DNA of 64,000 bases. It comes from a bacterium (lineage in GTDB: Bacteria; SZUA-79; Acidulodesulfobacterales; Acidulodesulfobacteraceae). Below the pieces are notes generated by a model. The model was not told the DNA's origin, did not search any database, and saw only the letters and a list, made by a program, of their open reading frames with translations. How positions within the stretch are numbered: position 1 is the stretch's first letter; each line of letters starts with the position of its first letter. Of the stretch, positions 1 through 8,578 are shown in pieces. The stretch spans positions 1-64,000 of the forward strand of contig JAKASO010000008.1 in assembly GCA_021818985.1 (NCBI GenBank), in the 5' to 3' direction. A program made the translations under genes and the position numbers.

Positions 1-457
1 TTCCGCCTGAATTAATGCTTTCACCTGCTTGATTTATTGCATAAGCAGTTTGAACAGTTGAAAGTTCATCAATATTTACTGCAACCGGCATGTTTGAAGC
101 GCTACCTGCTATTGATATCAGATGACCAGTGGGCAGAACTGCCACTACGTAAAGAATAGGATTTGAAGAAGAAGTATAAGTGTATGAGAAACTATAATTG
201 CCGTTAGAGTCGGTGGTTGTATTATTTGTCGGATTTGTATCTCCTGCTACGTATAAATAAACGGAAACACTGGGTATTGGACTTGTTCCGCCCGATACCT
301 GTCCTGAAAGTGTAACTGTCGAAGAAGAGGGACTGGACGGTGAGGAACTGGATGAGCTCCCGCAGCCGGATAGGTATAAGGGAACGACAAGGATTAACAA
401 TAACAGGGTTAAAAGGTAAAACCTGCGGGAATGTTTGAAAGAGGGTTTAGTATGCAT
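1..457 (-). CDS. Surface lipoprotein with carboxypeptidase-regulatory-like domain (partial, C-terminus off the window)
   Basis: An open frame runs from ATG at 457 to the window edge with no stop (152 codons seen). A good ribosome site, GGAGGC, lies at 467-462. The N-terminus has basic residues, a Leu-rich hydrophobic stretch (residues about 14-27) and a lipobox LSGC with Cys about residue 32, so it should be exported and lipidated. A Ser/Pro-rich linker follows, then a beta-rich segment (LSGQVSGGTSPIPSVSVYLY, then DSNGNYSF) typical of carboxypeptidase-regulatory/CnaB-like repeats found in surface proteins. Exact function is unknown. The promoter with a poly-G spacer upstream suggests phase-variable expression. 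Confidence 0.8.
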   Translation of the reverse strand, partial: MHTKPSFKHSRRFYLLTLLLLILVVPLYLSGCGSSSSSSPSSPSSSTVTLSGQVSGGTSPIPSVSVYLYVAGDTNPTNNTTTDSNGNYSFSYTYTSSSNPILYVVAVLPTGHLISIAGSASNMPVAVNIDELSTVQTAYAINQAGESINSGG

Positions 458-553
458 AATTGCCTCCTAAAATAATTACATTTATATTTAATGTCTATTC
501 GCTCGTTGCAAATAGAAATATTTTAAAAAGAATAGTACATTACCTTATTGTAA

Positions 554-580
554 ATTATACCCCCCCCCCAGAAATGTCAA
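554..580 (-). promoter_or_regulatory. Consensus promoter with G10 homopolymer spacer (likely phase-variable)
   Basis: Read on the minus strand, TTGACA (580-575) and TATAAT (559-554) both match the sigma70 consensus perfectly. They are separated by 15 nt, of which 10 are consecutive G. The predicted start of transcription is near 547, about 90 nt before the lipoprotein ATG at 457. A 15-nt spacer is suboptimal. Gain of two G by slipped-strand mispairing would give the optimal 17 nt. That is the logic of known poly-G/C spacer switches in other bacteria; here it is inferred. Confidence 0.75.
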
Positions 581-640
581 GGGGTTTTTTATAGAAAACG
601 GTAGATAGGTACGAAATGCCTTAAATCCTGCAGTTTTGAA

Positions 641-717
641 TGGGGTGGATGACAGGTTTTGAACCTGCGACCACCGGAGTCACAATCCGGGGCTCTACCA
701 GCTGAGCTACATCCACC
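641..717 (-). tRNA. tRNA-His (GTG anticodon)
   Basis: The minus strand folds as a full cloverleaf. It has the extra 5' G typical of tRNA-His, a D arm starting GTAGCTCAGCTGG, anticodon loop TTGTGAC with anticodon GTG, T arm GGTTCAAAACC, and an encoded CCA at 643-641. It lies between the lipoprotein gene and the LigD-type gene, with no other tRNA beside it. Confidence 0.95.
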
Positions 718-871
718 ATAAAGAAACGTTACATATTTTTATTTTATCAGAATTTAATTAAAAATTAAATATTTAAGATAGCAAACAAAAATGCGTCTGG
801 AATAACAAAATGATTCGAAAATAATATCATGAAAAATTAATCATATCCATTGCCCGATAAATTACTTTTTA

Positions 872-880
872 TGATATAAT
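872..880 (+). promoter_or_regulatory. Extended -10 promoter, probably leaderless
   Basis: TGATATAAT is a perfect -10 with the TGn extension. It ends 6 nt before the GTG start at 887, so transcription should begin at or next to the start codon. No Shine-Dalgarno sequence is present, which agrees with a leaderless mRNA. Confidence 0.55.
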
Positions 881-886
881 CTGTTT

Positions 887-1255
887 GTGGAAAAAATATT
901 CGTAGTCCATGAACATCATGCAAGCCATCTTCATTGGGATCTAAGATTAGAGGATAACGGCGTTCTGGTGTCTTTTGCAATACCGAAAGAACCGCCGCTT
1001 GCAAAGGGTAAAAAAAACCTTGCGATAAAAGTCGAAGACCATCCGCTTTCCTATGCCGATTTTGAGGGTGTAATATCCGAAGGGCATTACGGTGCAGGCA
1101 CCGTTAATATATGGGATAACGGAACATACCAACTGTTTAAAAAAACCCCATCGGAATACATCGTCAGCTTTAACGGCAAAAAACTTAGTGGCAAATACAT
1201 GCTTATAAGATTTAAAAAAGCTGGAGAAAATCAGTGGCTGTTTTTTAAAAATTAA
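887..1255 (+). CDS. LigD-type 3'-phosphoesterase domain protein (stand-alone)
   Basis: The 122-residue protein is the PE (3'-phosphoesterase) domain found at the N-terminus of many LigD proteins of bacterial non-homologous end joining; here it stands alone. Visible signature residues are the HEHHASHLHWDLRLE segment (residues 8-22; His, Asp and Arg of the metal site) and EGHYGAGTVNIWD (about 65-77). Such proteins trim 3'-phosphate or 3'-ribonucleotide ends of broken DNA. No ligase, polymerase or Ku gene is in the window. The start is GTG at 887, the only start that keeps the conserved N-terminus, and it has no ribosome site. Confidence 0.85.
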   Translation: MEKIFVVHEHHASHLHWDLRLEDNGVLVSFAIPKEPPLAKGKKNLAIKVEDHPLSYADFEGVISEGHYGAGTVNIWDNGTYQLFKKTPSEYIVSFNGKKLSGKYMLIRFKKAGENQWLFFKN

Positions 1256-1311
1256 CATAATTAATTACAAAATCAAAATAACAAAAATAACAAAAAAGAT
1301 TGAGGCTTGAT

Positions 1312-2454
1312 ATGAGGACGGATTTTTTGATCTCAAAAAAAAATGCTGCTGAAAAACTGATTGAATTGGGACAAAGCCCGTGGCTTGACAATATTTCAAG
1401 ATGTATTATTGATTCCGGAGAACTTGCGGCATTAGTAAAAAATAGTATAATCACCGGTGTAACTTCCAATCCGTCCATATTTGAAAAATCCATAAATTCG
1501 GGAAAATGCGGCTATCCGGAAATAATCAGGGAAATGTCCTTAAAAGGACTCAATACATTTTCAATATATGATGCTATAACACAAAAAGATATAAAAGACG
1601 CCGCTAAAATACTTTTTCCAGTTTATCTCAAAACGGGGGGGGGCGACGGCTTCGTAAGCATCGAAGTGCCTCCTGATATTGCTTCGGATACAGTAAGTTC
1701 GGTTAGAGAAGCAAAGCGCATATTTGCATCGGTAGCCTCCAAAAATGTCTTAATTAAGATCCCTGCAACAAAAGAAGGCTTGCCCGCGATCACCGAGCTT
1801 ATTTCTAACGGAATAAACGTCAACGTTACACTGATGTTCTCTTTAAAACACTATACGGATGTTAGTTCCGCCTATACCCAGGGCTTAAATTTAGCCGTTA
1901 AGAACGGCATAGACCTTAAGAATATACATTCCGTTGCTAGCGTTTTTGTCAGCAGGATTGATACTTTTATTGACAGGCAGTTAGACGGGCTTGCAAAAAA
2001 TGAAACAGGCCCCCGCAAAGAATCTTTAATAAATCTAAAAGGAAAAGCTGCAGTTGCTAATTCCAAAATAATATTTAAAAAATATTTGGAAGTAATTAAC
2101 GGCGAACGGTTTAAAACCCTTAAATCTTTGGGCGCAAACATCCAAAAGCCCTTGTGGGCTAGCACAAGTACTAAAAACCCTGATTATTATGATCTAAAAT
2201 ATGTGGAGCCGCTAATCGGTAAAAATACCATAAATACCTTGCCGGATATTACCTTAGAGGCGTTATGCGACCATGGTCTTTTAAAAGCGGATACGATATT
2301 TATGGATTTTGACGCTGCCAAAAAAACAATAAAAGAACTCTCTTACTATGGAATAAACCTGGACAATGCCGGTGAAATTCTTCAGGAGCAGGGAGTTAAG
2401 GCATTCGAAGATTCTTACGAGAAACTCTTAGATTCGATAAAAAATGTAAAATAA
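1312..2454 (+). CDS. tal: Transaldolase
   Basis: Transfers a dihydroxyacetone unit between sedoheptulose-7-phosphate and glyceraldehyde-3-phosphate in the non-oxidative pentose phosphate pathway. About 380 residues, the longer transaldolase type. The signatures GVTSNPSIFEKSI (about residues 49-61) and VLIKIPATKEG (Schiff-base Lys about 149) are clear. ATG 1312 is preferred over the in-frame TTG at 1300 because TGAGG at 1301-1305 is a well-spaced ribosome site for it. A run of nine G (1635-1643) lies inside the gene, coding Gly-Gly-Gly; slippage there would truncate the protein. The transketolase gene follows after 81 nt. Confidence 0.93.
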   Translation: MRTDFLISKKNAAEKLIELGQSPWLDNISRCIIDSGELAALVKNSIITGVTSNPSIFEKSINSGKCGYPEIIREMSLKGLNTFSIYDAITQKDIKDAAKILFPVYLKTGGGDGFVSIEVPPDIASDTVSSVREAKRIFASVASKNVLIKIPATKEGLPAITELISNGINVNVTLMFSLKHYTDVSSAYTQGLNLAVKNGIDLKNIHSVASVFVSRIDTFIDRQLDGLAKNETGPRKESLINLKGKAAVANSKIIFKKYLEVINGERFKTLKSLGANIQKPLWASTSTKNPDYYDLKYVEPLIGKNTINTLPDITLEALCDHGLLKADTIFMDFDAAKKTIKELSYYGINLDNAGEILQEQGVKAFEDSYEKLLDSIKNVK

Positions 2455-2535
2455 GAAAACGGGATATAATACGGGGATATTATAATATAAAATAAATATA
2501 ACAAATAATAATAAAGTAAAGGAGAAGAAAATCTG

Positions 2536-4482
2536 ATGGATCTTATTAAGGGATTTAATCGTGAAAAGCTTTCCGATGACGAGGTAATTTTTCTTAAAAC
2601 ATTCGCAAAAAAATGCAGGGGCGATATTTTAAAAATGACAACGCTTGCAAATTCGGGCCATCCCGGCGGCTCGATGTCCTCTATTGATATTTATACGATT
2701 TTATACGGCCTTTCAAATGTTTATCCAGACGATCCTTTTAAAAAAGACAGGGATAGAATAGTTATAAGCCACGGGCATACATCTCCGGGAGTGTATTCAG
2801 CCCTTGGCAACTACGGTTTTTTTGACATCAATGATGCCATTTTGACTTTCAGACTTGCCGGCTATCCTTTCGAAGGCCATGTAGAAAAGTCGGTGCCGGG
2901 GGTTGAATGGGATACGGGTAATTTGGGACAGGGACTTTCTGCAGCATGCGGTTTTGCGCTTGGATCACGTTTAAAAAACTTAAATTATAATACTTACTGC
3001 GTGATGGGCGACGGAGAACAGACAAAAGGACAAATTTCCGAAGCAAGAAGATTTGCCATTAAATATAGACTAACCAATTTAACGGTAATAATAGACCGTA
3101 ACGGTCTTCAAATCGGAGGTAAAACTTCCGAAGTAATGCCGAATAACATAAAAACAAATTTTGAAGCAGACGGCTTTTTTGTCATTGAAATAAACGGTCA
3201 TAACCTAAACGAAATATATGCCGCCATTAAAAACGCCCATGAAATTGACAGCCCCGTCATGATACTAGCAAATACCGTTATGGGAAAGGGCGTCTCTTTT
3301 ATGGAAAATAACGCTAAATATCACGGTTCTGCTTTAAAACCCGCCGAGTGCGCAAAAGCTCTTAACGAACTTGACGAACCTAATAATTTAGAAGAACTAA
3401 TAATAAAAAGAGAACAAAAACAAAAAATAGTTATAAAGCCCCTCCCCGCTCATATCAACAACATTTTTTTATTAGAAGATGCGGGCAATAAGATCACGTA
3501 TGCCAGAGATAAAAACATTGATAACAGATCCGCTTTCGGAAACACCCTGCTTGACATAGCTAAAAATTACGGTAAAAAAAATACTTCAAATCCGCTTCCG
3601 TTTGCCGTTTTTGACTGCGATCTCGAAGATTCGGTTAAAACCGGCGGATTCAGGTCGTCTTTTCCCGAAAATTTCTTTGAATCTGGAATTGAGGAACACA
3701 ATACCGCAACAATCGCCGGCGCGCTATCCACAGATGGAATACTAACCTTCTTTGCCGATTTTGGCGTTTTCGGCATTGACGAAGTATATAACCAACAAAG
3801 ATTGAACGATATTAACCATGCAAACCTTAAGGTCGTCTGCACCCATTGTGGCATAGATGTCGGGGAAGACGGAAAAACCCATCAATGTATTGACTATTTT
3901 GGACTTTTAAATTCTACCTTTGGTTTTAAGGTTATATTGCCCGCCGACCCTAACCAGACGGACAGGGTTATTCGCTATATATCTTCCCATGAAGGAAATT
4001 TTGCCGTCATAATGGGCAGATCAATTATACCGGTGATCTTAAATGATGAAAACAGTCCTTTATTCGGAAACAATTATGAATTTCGATACGGAAAAATGGA
4101 TATAGTTAAAAAAGGAACCGACCTCTGTATCATTGCCGGCGGCAATATGACGGCGCAAACACTGATCGCTGCGGATATGCTCTTAAAAGACGGGATTAGT
4201 CCCCTGATATTAAACCTGACGGCTCCAAACGATATAGATATTGACGACTTAAAGATGGCGGCAAAAACAGGATTCATAATCACTATCGAGGATCATAACG
4301 TTAAAACCGGAATCGGCACCGTAATAGGTTCACTACTTGCAGAAAACGGAATAAGCGTAAAATTCCGCAAACTCGGGGCGACATTTTATTCGTCTTCGGG
4401 TAAATCGGAAGACCTTTATAAATTAGCGGGATTATCGCCGAAAGAAGTATATTCGGCGGCAAAAAAAGAGCTCGGAAAATAA
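2536..4482 (+). CDS. tkt: Transketolase
   Basis: Thiamine-diphosphate enzyme that moves two-carbon ketol units between sugar phosphates. Full length (648 residues), with the pyrophosphate-binding, pyrimidine-binding and C-terminal domains in one chain. Visible are GHPGGSMSS (about residues 43-51), HGHTSPGVYSALG and the TPP motif beginning GDGEQTKGQ (about 158) with its downstream Asn (IDRNG). The second half carries GIEEHNTATIAGAL with the catalytic Glu. GGAG at 2521-2524 serves ATG 2536. It follows the transaldolase gene, so the two enzymes of the non-oxidative branch are probably co-transcribed. Confidence 0.93.
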   Translation: MDLIKGFNREKLSDDEVIFLKTFAKKCRGDILKMTTLANSGHPGGSMSSIDIYTILYGLSNVYPDDPFKKDRDRIVISHGHTSPGVYSALGNYGFFDINDAILTFRLAGYPFEGHVEKSVPGVEWDTGNLGQGLSAACGFALGSRLKNLNYNTYCVMGDGEQTKGQISEARRFAIKYRLTNLTVIIDRNGLQIGGKTSEVMPNNIKTNFEADGFFVIEINGHNLNEIYAAIKNAHEIDSPVMILANTVMGKGVSFMENNAKYHGSALKPAECAKALNELDEPNNLEELIIKREQKQKIVIKPLPAHINNIFLLEDAGNKITYARDKNIDNRSAFGNTLLDIAKNYGKKNTSNPLPFAVFDCDLEDSVKTGGFRSSFPENFFESGIEEHNTATIAGALSTDGILTFFADFGVFGIDEVYNQQRLNDINHANLKVVCTHCGIDVGEDGKTHQCIDYFGLLNSTFGFKVILPADPNQTDRVIRYISSHEGNFAVIMGRSIIPVILNDENSPLFGNNYEFRYGKMDIVKKGTDLCIIAGGNMTAQTLIAADMLLKDGISPLILNLTAPNDIDIDDLKMAAKTGFIITIEDHNVKTGIGTVIGSLLAENGISVKFRKLGATFYSSSGKSEDLYKLAGLSPKEVYSAAKKELGK

Positions 4483-4543
4483 GACCATTGCAGCTTCTTT
4501 AATTTTTAACGCCGCCTTTTTCAAAAAAGTTATTAAAAAATTA

Positions 4544-4894
4544 TTAAGATTTTAACTTATTAATAACCGCCCTTAAGTCTTTTATTCCTTTAAACCATTT
4601 TATCCGTTGTTTTTTATTCATTTTGGAGACTAAATTAACCATATAATGACAATCCATACAATTATTTTTAATACTGTCCCGCTTCGTCGTTTTAAGTATG
4701 GAATAAGCCTTTTGCGTATCTTTTTTAGTAAGCAGCTGCTTTGCAGACGGCGTACCCCCGCAAAAGCCAAAAGCCAAGACATTATAAGTGGTAAGAACCG
4801 GTATTAAAAATATTATTAAAGATATTAATATTGATAATGACGGTATTTTTACCGTTTTTAGATTCTGTTTCTGTTTAAGATGTTTTAAGCTCAT
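4544..4894 (-). CDS. Small membrane-anchored or exported protein with one CxxCH haem motif
   Basis: A 116-residue protein with a basic N-terminus, a hydrophobic segment at about residues 20-40 ending near VLAFG (signal peptide or anchor), and one haem-c attachment motif CMDCH (about residue 79). It resembles a small monohaem c-type cytochrome, but I do not recognise a named family. Two further Met after the haem motif (HYMV, SKMNKK) could supply an axial ligand. It lies downstream of zwf on the same strand with a 63-nt gap. AGGA 8 nt before the ATG is a plausible ribosome site. Confidence 0.6.
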   Translation of the reverse strand: MSLKHLKQKQNLKTVKIPSLSILISLIIFLIPVLTTYNVLAFGFCGGTPSAKQLLTKKDTQKAYSILKTTKRDSIKNNCMDCHYMVNLVSKMNKKQRIKWFKGIKDLRAVINKLKS

Positions 4895-4957
4895 GATAAT
4901 ATCCTAATCGGATGACAAAATAAATATTTTTTGTTTTTAATTAATTTACGAATTAAT

Positions 4958-6454
4958 TTAGTTATTCCACGCCCTATTATCTTTGCCAAGGAGTTCATCC
5001 GCCTCCTTTGGCCCCCAGGAACCCGCCTCGTAATTTGGAAAACCCGGCTCCGGAAGTTTAAGCCAACCTTTAATAATACCGGTTATGAATTGCCATGCTA
5101 TCATCATGTCGTCATATCTGGCAAACAGGGTCTGATCGCCTTCAATTATGTCATAAAGAAGCCTTTCATAAGCATCCGGCGGCGTCAGTTTAAAAGATGA
5201 TTTATAAGAAAACTCAAGGTTTACCGGGTTTATTTGCATTTTAAACCCAGGGGATTTTGCCCCTATTTTAATTGCGATCCCTTCATTTGGCTGAATCGTG
5301 ATAATTATTGCATTCTGTTCTATTTTTTCTATGGTTTCTTTTCCAAAAAGGCTATGCGGAAGTTTTTTAAAATAGATGGCGATCTCCGTTTTGTACGTCT
5401 TGAGTCTTTTACCCGATCTTAAATAAAAAGGAATACCCGCCCATCTGTAGTTATCAATATAAAGTTTTAAAGCCGCATATGTTTCGGTAATAGACGATAG
5501 TGGTATATTATTTTCTTCTTTATAGCTAACTACTTGTTTGCCGCCGATAAAACCTCTGTCATATTGACCTCTAACGACACTATCTTTAATATCGTTTAAA
5601 CTATACGGCCTGATGCTTTTCAAGAGCTTTACTTTTTCATTTCTAATATCGTCTGCATCAAAAAGAGCGGGAGGTTCGATAGCCACAAGAGATAATAACT
5701 GCATCATATGGTTCTGGACCATGTCTCTTATAATACCAGCACCGTCAAAATATCCTGCCCTCACCCCGACCCCGATAGATTCAAGCGCCGATATCTGCAC
5801 ATGATCAATATATTTATTGTTCCATACAGGTTCAAATACAGCATTCGCAAATCTAAACGCAAGAATATTCTGCACCGTTTCTTTACCGAGATAATGGTCT
5901 ATCCTGTAAATCTGGTTTTCGTTAAAAACGGATAACAGTTTATTATTTAGAGCCTGAGCGCTGTCATAATCGTAGCCGAAGGGTTTTTCAACGACTATTC
6001 TGATAAAACAGTTCCCTTTATAAACATCGGATACGAGGCTCGGACCTTTCAAATTTTCTATTATAATTGTATATAAGCTGGGAGGGGTGGCAAAATAATA
6101 TATGATATTTTTTGGAATATTATATTCTTTAGCTTTAGAGTTTATAAAACTATTAAGGGTCTTATAGCTTTCAGGATCGTTATAACTTGAGGGCAGATAA
6201 TATACGCGGCTTGAAAAATCCGCAAAATCCTCTTCGTCTACCGGCTTTTTTCTGCAATATATATTTAAGGATTGTATTATCGTTTTACGGAACTCTTCGT
6301 CCGTCATTTTCGTTCTGGCAAAGCCAACGATAAAAAAATTTTCGGGAAAAAATTTTTCATCCCATAAACTAAACAGCGCTGGAAATATTTTTAAATGGGT
6401 AAGGTCTCCGCTTGCACCAAAAATTACGATTGCGCATGAATTTAATTTATTCAT
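4958..6454 (-). CDS. zwf: Glucose-6-phosphate 1-dehydrogenase
   Basis: First step of the oxidative pentose phosphate pathway: oxidises glucose-6-phosphate to 6-phosphogluconolactone with NAD(P)+. 498 residues, normal length. The N-terminal dinucleotide-binding motif is FGASGDLTHLK (residues 12-22), and the active-site signature RIDHYLGKE, with catalytic His and Lys, is near residue 185. It is the last of three genes gnd - cyclase-family hydrolase - zwf. A -10-like TATAAA sits exactly 6 nt before the ATG and there is no ribosome site, so it may have its own leaderless transcript. Confidence 0.95.
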   Translation of the reverse strand: MNKLNSCAIVIFGASGDLTHLKIFPALFSLWDEKFFPENFFIVGFARTKMTDEEFRKTIIQSLNIYCRKKPVDEEDFADFSSRVYYLPSSYNDPESYKTLNSFINSKAKEYNIPKNIIYYFATPPSLYTIIIENLKGPSLVSDVYKGNCFIRIVVEKPFGYDYDSAQALNNKLLSVFNENQIYRIDHYLGKETVQNILAFRFANAVFEPVWNNKYIDHVQISALESIGVGVRAGYFDGAGIIRDMVQNHMMQLLSLVAIEPPALFDADDIRNEKVKLLKSIRPYSLNDIKDSVVRGQYDRGFIGGKQVVSYKEENNIPLSSITETYAALKLYIDNYRWAGIPFYLRSGKRLKTYKTEIAIYFKKLPHSLFGKETIEKIEQNAIIITIQPNEGIAIKIGAKSPGFKMQINPVNLEFSYKSSFKLTPPDAYERLLYDIIEGDQTLFARYDDMMIAWQFITGIIKGWLKLPEPGFPNYEAGSWGPKEADELLGKDNRAWNN

Positions 6455-6460
6455 TAATTA

Positions 6461-6466
6461 TTTATA
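6461..6466 (-). promoter_or_regulatory. -10 box (TATAAA) immediately before zwf, probably leaderless
   Basis: On the minus strand TATAAA (6466-6461) is followed by 6 nt and then the zwf ATG at 6454. The context is very AT-rich, so chance occurrence is possible. The same 6-nt spacing recurs before several other genes of this window. Confidence 0.35.
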
Positions 6467-6595
6467 ATTATTTATTATTATTTTATCCATTATTTACATT
6501 ATTCAGCCCCTTATACCATTATAATCAGCCTTAAAAATATTTCTGTATAACCGCCGCCAGCAACAATAGTAAGCGCAATCCGGGGTAATCTATTT

Positions 6596-7225
6596 TTACT
6601 TTGTCAAGATAACCCGGGCGGGTGCGCCGTCAGCTCCTTTCACCTTTAAAGGCAGGGCCGTCAGTAAGTATTCTCCGGCTGGAACATCGCCGAGACATAA
6701 ACCCTCGATAACTATAATGCCAGCACCTAGCATAATTCTATGAGTTTCGTGCCCTTTGCCGTAGCCTTCTACCGATAAGTAATCCACTCCCACAAGTATT
6801 GCGCCGGCATCTACTAAATATTTTGCCCCGTCGTTTGAAATATACACATAATCTTCATGAAATCTTTTATCGCTTTTTATAAATGTCGAATTTACAGTTT
6901 TAAACAATATCCTTTCGCCCTTTTTAATGTTAAGGGTTGAGAGTATATTTGCTGTAATGGAGCTTTCATTACGGCTTATTTCTATTACCCTGCATTTTCC
7001 GGTTAAAACTTCCAACGGAACTTTATCTATACTTATACCTTCTTCTATAAAATGATGCGGCGCATCTATATGGGTGCCTGTGTGGGTTCCCAAATACATA
7101 AAGGTATTGTTGGCGGCATCCCCTTTTTTAATGCTTGAAAATTGTTTTAAGGATACCGGCGGGTCTTTTGGCCAGTGGAGCATACCGTCTTCAATATCCA
7201 TGCTGATGTCAATAAACATAAACAA
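6596..7225 (-). CDS. Cyclase-family metal-dependent hydrolase (kynurenine formamidase/isatin hydrolase-like)
   Basis: 209 residues, complete. The family signature HTGTHIDAPHHF (about residues 47-58) supplies the metal-binding His and Asp residues, and the C-terminal block (EGLCLGDVPAGEY, LPLKVKGADGAPAR) is also typical. Relatives hydrolyse amide, lactam or ester bonds. It sits between gnd and zwf, in the place where 6-phosphogluconolactonase often stands. A role in opening that lactone is therefore an attractive but untested inference; otherwise the substrate is unknown. AGAGGTG upstream of ATG 7225 is a good ribosome site. Confidence 0.8.
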   Translation of the reverse strand: MFMFIDISMDIEDGMLHWPKDPPVSLKQFSSIKKGDAANNTFMYLGTHTGTHIDAPHHFIEEGISIDKVPLEVLTGKCRVIEISRNESSITANILSTLNIKKGERILFKTVNSTFIKSDKRFHEDYVYISNDGAKYLVDAGAILVGVDYLSVEGYGKGHETHRIMLGAGIIVIEGLCLGDVPAGEYLLTALPLKVKGADGAPARVILTK

Positions 7226-7292
7226 ACACCTCTTAAACGCCTTATGCTATTTATCTTTATTTTTATCCTTACTTAATTTATACTTATGCTGT

Positions 7293-8186
7293 TTATTTAT
7301 ATATGGCATGACCGCCAAACTGATGTCTTAATGCAGCCAAAACCCTTGCGCCAAAAGAATTTTCCTGTCTTGACCTGAATCTCATAAATACCGAATCGGC
7401 AATTACGGGGGCGGGAATACCTTTATCTATCGCCTCTTTTACGGTCCATCTTCCTTCGCCCGAATCGTCTACAACCGGCTTTAAACCAGATAATTCCGGA
7501 TCCTCTTTAAAGGCATTTACGGCAAGCTCAAGAAGCCATGATCTGATGACGGATCCGTGGTTCCAGAGATCCGAGACGCTTTCGAGATCAATATTAAAAT
7601 CGCTCGCCTTAAGTATCTCGAACCCCTCTGCATAAGCCTCCATCATGCCGTATTCTATCGCATTATGAACCATTTTTACAAAATGACCGGCTCCGTGCGA
7701 ACCCGCATATAAATAGCCTTTTTCAGGCGCTAACGTTTTAAATACCGGTTCACAGTGATCAAAAACATCTTTGTTCCCGCCCACCATTACGCAGTAGCCG
7801 ATCTTTAAACCCCAAATGCCGCCGCTCGTGCCGCAATCCAAAAATTCCATTTCTTTTTCTTTGACAGTATTTGCCCTTCTAATCGAGTCTTTATAATACG
7901 AGTTGCCGCCGTCTATGACAATATCGCCCGCCTGCGCCCATTTTAAAACTTCGTTTAACATATCGTCGGTAACCTGCCCGCTTGGAACCATTAACCAGAC
8001 AATTCTCGGCGGCGTCAGTTTTTTAATTAGCTCCCCGATGGACGCCGAACCTGTTGCGCCTTTATTTATAGCTGCGTCTTCTTTGGAAAGGGTTCTGTTA
8101 AACACTACAACCTTATGTCCTCCGCCCAAGAGCCTGAAAACCATATTCATACCCATTTTACCAAGCCCTATCATCCCCAATTCCAT
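7293..8186 (-). CDS. gnd: 6-phosphogluconate dehydrogenase, decarboxylating (short type)
   Basis: Oxidises and decarboxylates 6-phosphogluconate to ribulose-5-phosphate. At 297 residues it belongs to the short GndA/YqeC-type enzymes, lacking the long C-terminal extension of the E. coli type. The N-terminal Rossmann motif is GLGKMGMNMVFRLL (residues 7-20). VIDGGNSYYKDS (about 91-102), CGTSGGIWG and the catalytic-Lys region GAGHFVKMVHNAIEYGMM are all present. First gene of the gnd - cyclase - zwf group. Confidence 0.93.
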   Translation of the reverse strand: MELGMIGLGKMGMNMVFRLLGGGHKVVVFNRTLSKEDAAINKGATGSASIGELIKKLTPPRIVWLMVPSGQVTDDMLNEVLKWAQAGDIVIDGGNSYYKDSIRRANTVKEKEMEFLDCGTSGGIWGLKIGYCVMVGGNKDVFDHCEPVFKTLAPEKGYLYAGSHGAGHFVKMVHNAIEYGMMEAYAEGFEILKASDFNIDLESVSDLWNHGSVIRSWLLELAVNAFKEDPELSGLKPVVDDSGEGRWTVKEAIDKGIPAPVIADSVFMRFRSRQENSFGARVLAALRHQFGGHAIYK

Positions 8187-8226
8187 TTTTTGCCCCCATT
8201 AACTTAATTCATTAACTTAATTAAAA

Positions 8227-8472
8227 TTAAATTGGATTATTTTTGCCATTTTCTAATTCTTTTTTCTTAATTTTAGAAAATATAAAAATATACAAAATAG
8301 CTAAAATACCCGCAAGGTTTATAATCAATATAACTATAAACCATATTTTTTGATTAAGTCTGGCGCTTTTCCATAGAGCAATCCCTTTCCATGGTATTGT
8401 CCACAATGCAATCAGTATAATTAATAATTGCATTAACCCGCTACTACTTTGAAAAAAATAAGGCGAAAACAT
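8227..8472 (-). CDS. DUF5652-like small membrane protein
   Basis: 81 residues with two hydrophobic segments (about residues 12-32 and 43-66) joined by the conserved-looking stretch WTIPWKGIALWKSARLNQK. This pattern matches the small membrane family DUF5652, of unknown function. The C-terminus is Lys-rich and presumably cytoplasmic. It stands alone 40 nt upstream of gnd on the same strand and could be part of that transcript. Confidence 0.65.
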   Translation of the reverse strand: MFSPYFFQSSSGLMQLLIILIALWTIPWKGIALWKSARLNQKIWFIVILIINLAGILAILYIFIFSKIKKKELENGKNNPI

Positions 8473-8578
8473 TTTCTATATTTTTTGATTTTATAAAATT
8501 ATCATTATTAATATATTAAATTAATATTAATAATTTTTCATTTCTTATCTCTTATCGTTGCCGTTGTTGCCGTTATCG

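Noticed and set aside
557-590. Rho-independent terminator on the plus strand (C run, loop, GGGG, T6)
   Set aside because: No plus-strand gene lies upstream, and the same bases form a perfect -35 and -10 on the minus strand in front of the lipoprotein gene.
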